Assembly: GCA_021160945.1 (NCBI GenBank)
Contig: JAGHBQ010000079.1
Coordinates: 1 to 7,391, forward strand
Origin: Thermoplasmata archaeon
Lineage (GTDB): Archaea > Thermoplasmatota > Thermoplasmata > Thermoplasmatales > Aciduliprofundaceae
Direction: 5' to 3'
DNA length: 7,391 bases
Made by a program: the position numbers and the translations under genes. The notes beneath the pieces are model-generated. The model was given only the letters and a program-made list of their open reading frames with translations. It searched no databases and was not told where the DNA came from. This document shows, in pieces, positions 4,888 through 7,391 of this stretch; within the stretch, counting starts at the first letter, position 1; each line of letters starts with the position of its first letter.

Positions 4888-6389
4888 CAGACCACCTTTA
4901 CACTCTCTCCCCCATGTTTTGTCTCTCTGGGTCTTATCTCTACAAATAGAGGCATGGAGATGTTTCCTCCCGTAACGAGAGCCACACCTACTGGTAGACG
5001 CTGTATCTCTTCCAGAGATCCTTTTGTGAGCCCCTCTACAGAGTTTCCTATAGCCTTTAAATCGTTTGGATTTGTCACTTTCAGAATTATCTGAGTGTTG
5101 CACTGAGAAAGTATGTTCTTATCCACCTTCGCCGGTCTCTGAGATATTATGCAAAGTCCAAGTCCAAATTTTCTTCCCTCCGAAGCAATCGTTCTTAGAA
5201 TCTTTGTGGCAGAAGATATACCTTGCTGAGGTGCGTAGTTATGAGCTTCCTCAATAACCAGCATAAGAGGTGGTATTTTTCCCCTCTTACGAAGTTCAAA
5301 AAGTGCCATAGATAAGCGTTGTACAACGAGCTCTTGAATATCCGGAGGCACGCCCCTTAAATTTATTATCGATATTTTCCCTTCCTCGACTATTTCGTCT
5401 ATTCTCGTCCCCTTTTTGTCGAAGACTCTCATTTCATCAAGATACTCGAGCTGAGCTATAAGGGGACCAGCATTATTATTTTCCTCTGATTCTAAAAGCC
5501 TTATTATGTCTCTTATTGTGAAATATTTTCGGGACATTTTAAGAAGATCCATAGTCTTTCTCAGCGGTATGAGATACTGCCTGGCATCAAGGTTCATGAG
5601 GTTTAGCAGTTCTCGTGGAGTCATGGATGCGAGGGTGAATCTCAAAGGCTTTGCTTCATTTAACTCTACATCGGGGCTGAATATTTTTATCTTCGAAGCA
5701 TGTCCTTTGGGTTTAACTTTAAACTCATCATGCATCCTGCTCTTTTTTGCAGGAAAACGAAGTGAGGAATACTCACCATGGGGATCTATCACCACCGCGG
5801 TTACCCTATGCTTCAGGAATTCTTCCAGCAAAACGCCTGTTAAATAGCTTTTTCCAGCGCCTGTTTTTGCAAGAATGCTTACATGTTTCTGCACCATAGC
5901 ATTTATATCGAGATAAATAGGGATACTTCTATAGCGATAAAGACGACCAATGTATGCACCTGTGTTTTTTATCTCTTTTATCCCAATCACCTTCTTTATA
6001 AAGGAATCCTGGGCGAGATAAACCATGGTACCTACCCTGAAAGGTATTCTCGGATACTGAAGAAGTCCCTTACTGTCGCGATAGCCAATTACAACTACTG
6101 TAGCAGAGAGCACCTCTTTGACATCCATATCCTTACCAAATACAATTTCCCTAGCTTTTTCCACGCTCAAATTTGTCTTCCTCTTTATCTCGTCTACATG
6201 ACCGAGAACCCAACCAAATTTTTCATGAAGAACCTGAACATAATCACCCTGCTCAACATTTCCAGTGACCGAGAAGGTGAACTGCGTGGTTCCAACTTCA
6301 CCGTATATTATTCCAACTCTTCTTAGGCTCTCCTTTTCTTTTCTGGTATAAGATAAATCAGTAGATCTGCTTTCCACTACCTCTTCCAT
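4887..6389 (-). CDS. herA: HerA-type DNA translocase/helicase
   Basis: HerA is a hexameric ATP-dependent DNA translocase that in archaea normally works with the nuclease NurA and Mre11-Rad50 in DNA end resection. This protein has 500 residues, the usual length. A beta-rich HAS-barrel fills about residues 25-165 (VGIIYG, GDYVQVLHE). The RecA-like motor shows Walker A AKTGAGKS (174-181), the IDPHGEYSSL motif (201-210), Walker B LMLVIEEAHN (375-384, catalytic Glu379/380) and SQRPAKVD (416-423). I chose the ATG at 6389, ten bases after the PAN stop, with AAAGGGAT upstream. A TTG at 6407 overlapping PAN would add six residues. No nurA, mre11 or rad50 is in the window; the partners here are PAN upstream and DUF357 downstream. 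A related HerA/FtsK-superfamily ATPase role cannot be excluded. Confidence 0.93.
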   Translation of the reverse strand: MEEVVESRSTDLSYTRKEKESLRRVGIIYGEVGTTQFTFSVTGNVEQGDYVQVLHEKFGWVLGHVDEIKRKTNLSVEKAREIVFGKDMDVKEVLSATVVVIGYRDSKGLLQYPRIPFRVGTMVYLAQDSFIKKVIGIKEIKNTGAYIGRLYRYRSIPIYLDINAMVQKHVSILAKTGAGKSYLTGVLLEEFLKHRVTAVVIDPHGEYSSLRFPAKKSRMHDEFKVKPKGHASKIKIFSPDVELNEAKPLRFTLASMTPRELLNLMNLDARQYLIPLRKTMDLLKMSRKYFTIRDIIRLLESEENNNAGPLIAQLEYLDEMRVFDKKGTRIDEIVEEGKISIINLRGVPPDIQELVVQRLSMALFELRKRGKIPPLMLVIEEAHNYAPQQGISSATKILRTIASEGRKFGLGLCIISQRPAKVDKNILSQCNTQIILKVTNPNDLKAIGNSVEGLTKGSLEEIQRLPVGVALVTGGNISMPLFVEIRPRETKHGGESVKVV

Positions 6390-6399
6390 TTCAATCCCT

Positions 6400-7391
6400 T
6401 TAGGCAAACATCTCTCCCGAGGGTTCCTTTCTCATCTCATCCGAGTGGAGGAACTTCTTTATTGCCTTTTCGAAATCTTCCTGAGTTACATAATCCCTTT
6501 CATCTCGAATCGCAAACATGCCCGCTTCCATACATATTACCTTAAGATCTGCACCAGTGAATCCATCTGTTTTTTTCGCTATGAGCTCCAGATTAACATC
6601 CTTTAGATTCATCTTGCAAGTGTGAATATTTAATATCTCAATCCTTGCTTTAAAATCAGGATGGGGCACTATTATGATCCTATCAAATCTCCCTGGTCTG
6701 AGAAGGGCTTCATCTAAAATATCAGGACGATTGGTGGCTGCTATGATCTTCACGTTATCGAGAGGTTCAAAACCATCCATTTCGGCCAAAAGCTGCATAA
6801 GAGTTCTCTGCACTTCGCGATCTCCAGAAGTTGCAAGATCCAGCCTTCTTGCTCCTATTGCATCTATTTCATCAATGAATACTATGGTGGGAGCCTTCTT
6901 TCTTGCAAGATTGAAAAGATCACGCACAAGTTTTGCCCCCTCTCCTATGTACTTTCTTACTAATTCGCTTCCAACAGTTCTTATAAATGTGGCATGGGTG
7001 TGATGCGCCACAGCCTTCGCCAGGAGTGTTTTACCCGTACCGGGGGCTCCAGCTAAAAGGACTCCCTTAGGCGGCTCAATTCCAACTTTTTTGTAAAGTT
7101 CAGGCTTTAATAAGGGAAGCTCCACCGCCTCTCTTATCTCTCTTATCTGTTTCTCCAGTCCTCCTATATCGTTGTATGTCACTTTTGGCTTTTCTATGAT
7201 CTCCGCAGCGGCAATCGCAGGATCATAAGCCTCAGGAATAAGATGGACAATAGCAAAGCTCTGTTTGTTTAACGCCACCTTAACTCCAGGTCTTATCTGA
7301 TCTTTGGGAACATACTGAGAGATATTCACAACAAAGGAAGGGCCAGCGGTGCTCCGCACCACAATCTTATCATTATCCAGAACATCTTCAA
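6400..7391 (-). CDS. pan: Proteasome-activating nucleotidase PAN (5' end outside window)
   Basis: PAN is the archaeal hexameric AAA+ unfoldase that feeds proteins into the 20S proteasome and is homologous to eukaryotic Rpt1-6. The visible 329 residues begin inside the OB domain ([20 protein letters not shown]); the N-terminal coiled coil and perhaps 80-100 residues lie beyond the window. Visible motifs, numbered from the edge: Walker A GAPGTGKT (114-121), pore loop Tyr-Ile-Gly (147-149), Walker B VFIDEIDA (170-177), sensor 1 AATNRPD, and arginine fingers in LRPGRFDR (about 230-237). The stretch [19 protein letters not shown] is characteristic of PAN/Rpt and argues against the two-ring VAT/Cdc48 group. 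The C-terminus reads Met-Phe-Ala where PAN usually ends hydrophobic-Tyr-X. The frame stays open across the window edge, so the GTG at 7362 is internal. HerA follows after ten bases. Confidence 0.93.
   Translation of the reverse strand, partial: EDVLDNDKIVVRSTAGPSFVVNISQYVPKDQIRPGVKVALNKQSFAIVHLIPEAYDPAIAAAEIIEKPKVTYNDIGGLEKQIREIREAVELPLLKPELYKKVGIEPPKGVLLAGAPGTGKTLLAKAVAHHTHATFIRTVGSELVRKYIGEGAKLVRDLFNLARKKAPTIVFIDEIDAIGARRLDLATSGDREVQRTLMQLLAEMDGFEPLDNVKIIAATNRPDILDEALLRPGRFDRIIIVPHPDFKARIEILNIHTCKMNLKDVNLELIAKKTDGFTGADLKVICMEAGMFAIRDERDYVTQEDFEKAIKKFLHSDEMRKEPSGEMFA

Noticed and set aside
4888..5103. N-terminal extension of the DUF357 frame
   Set aside because: It overlies the HerA 3' end, is rich in Arg, Lys, Ser and Cys with no family resemblance, and the ATG at 4887 has a Shine-Dalgarno and a TGATG coupling.
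5506..7003. Several plus-strand open frames opposite HerA and PAN
   Set aside because: They are antisense to well-supported motifs and have no independent family resemblance or start signals.

Overview
The window is archaeal, almost certainly euryarchaeal. It carries an Sm/LSm protein, the archaeal/eukaryotic ribosomal protein eL37, a proteasome-activating nucleotidase (PAN) and a HerA-type DNA translocase. Initiation signals are also archaeal: TATA boxes close to start codons, and Shine-Dalgarno sequences of the GAGGTGAT type. Coding sequence is rich in AGA/AGG arginine and ATA isoleucine codons, which suggests a thermophile. A Thermoplasmatota lineage such as Aciduliprofundum would fit, but that is a guess from general impression and not from a database match.

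Left edge (1-1108). A very AT-rich gene for a small membrane protein is followed by an abruptly GC-richer open frame that looks like a small hypothetical protein or a gene fragment. A 261-base stretch without an assigned gene comes next. It holds a doubtful 29-codon minus-strand frame, T-rich tracts and the LSm promoter. This part looks like accessory or decayed DNA.

Plus-strand housekeeping cluster (1109-2898). LSm, eL37 and PurF (glutamine PRPP amidotransferase, first step of purine synthesis) are packed with no real gaps. The eL37 ribosome binding site overlaps the LSm stop codon. The only good start for PurF lies inside eL37 in another frame, so the PurF propeptide appears to be encoded by an overlap with the eL37 3' end.

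Plus-strand unknown pair (2963-4596). An 81-residue helical protein and a 463-residue protein with a C-terminal winged-helix-like segment are coupled by an ATGA overlap and have their own promoter. I do not recognise either family. This pair is the best candidate here for an undescribed system, possibly involving nucleic acid.

Minus-strand operon (7391-4597). PAN (5' end outside the window), HerA and a DUF357 protein are tightly coupled, with a 10-base gap and then a TGATG overlap. PAN would unfold substrates for the 20S proteasome. Its C-terminus is Met-Phe-Ala, not a canonical hydrophobic-Tyr-X. HerA would act in DNA end processing, but its usual partners are not beside it. The two transcription units meet tail to tail with no intergenic base at 4596/4597. 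I saw no tRNA, rRNA, CRISPR array or insertion sequence.
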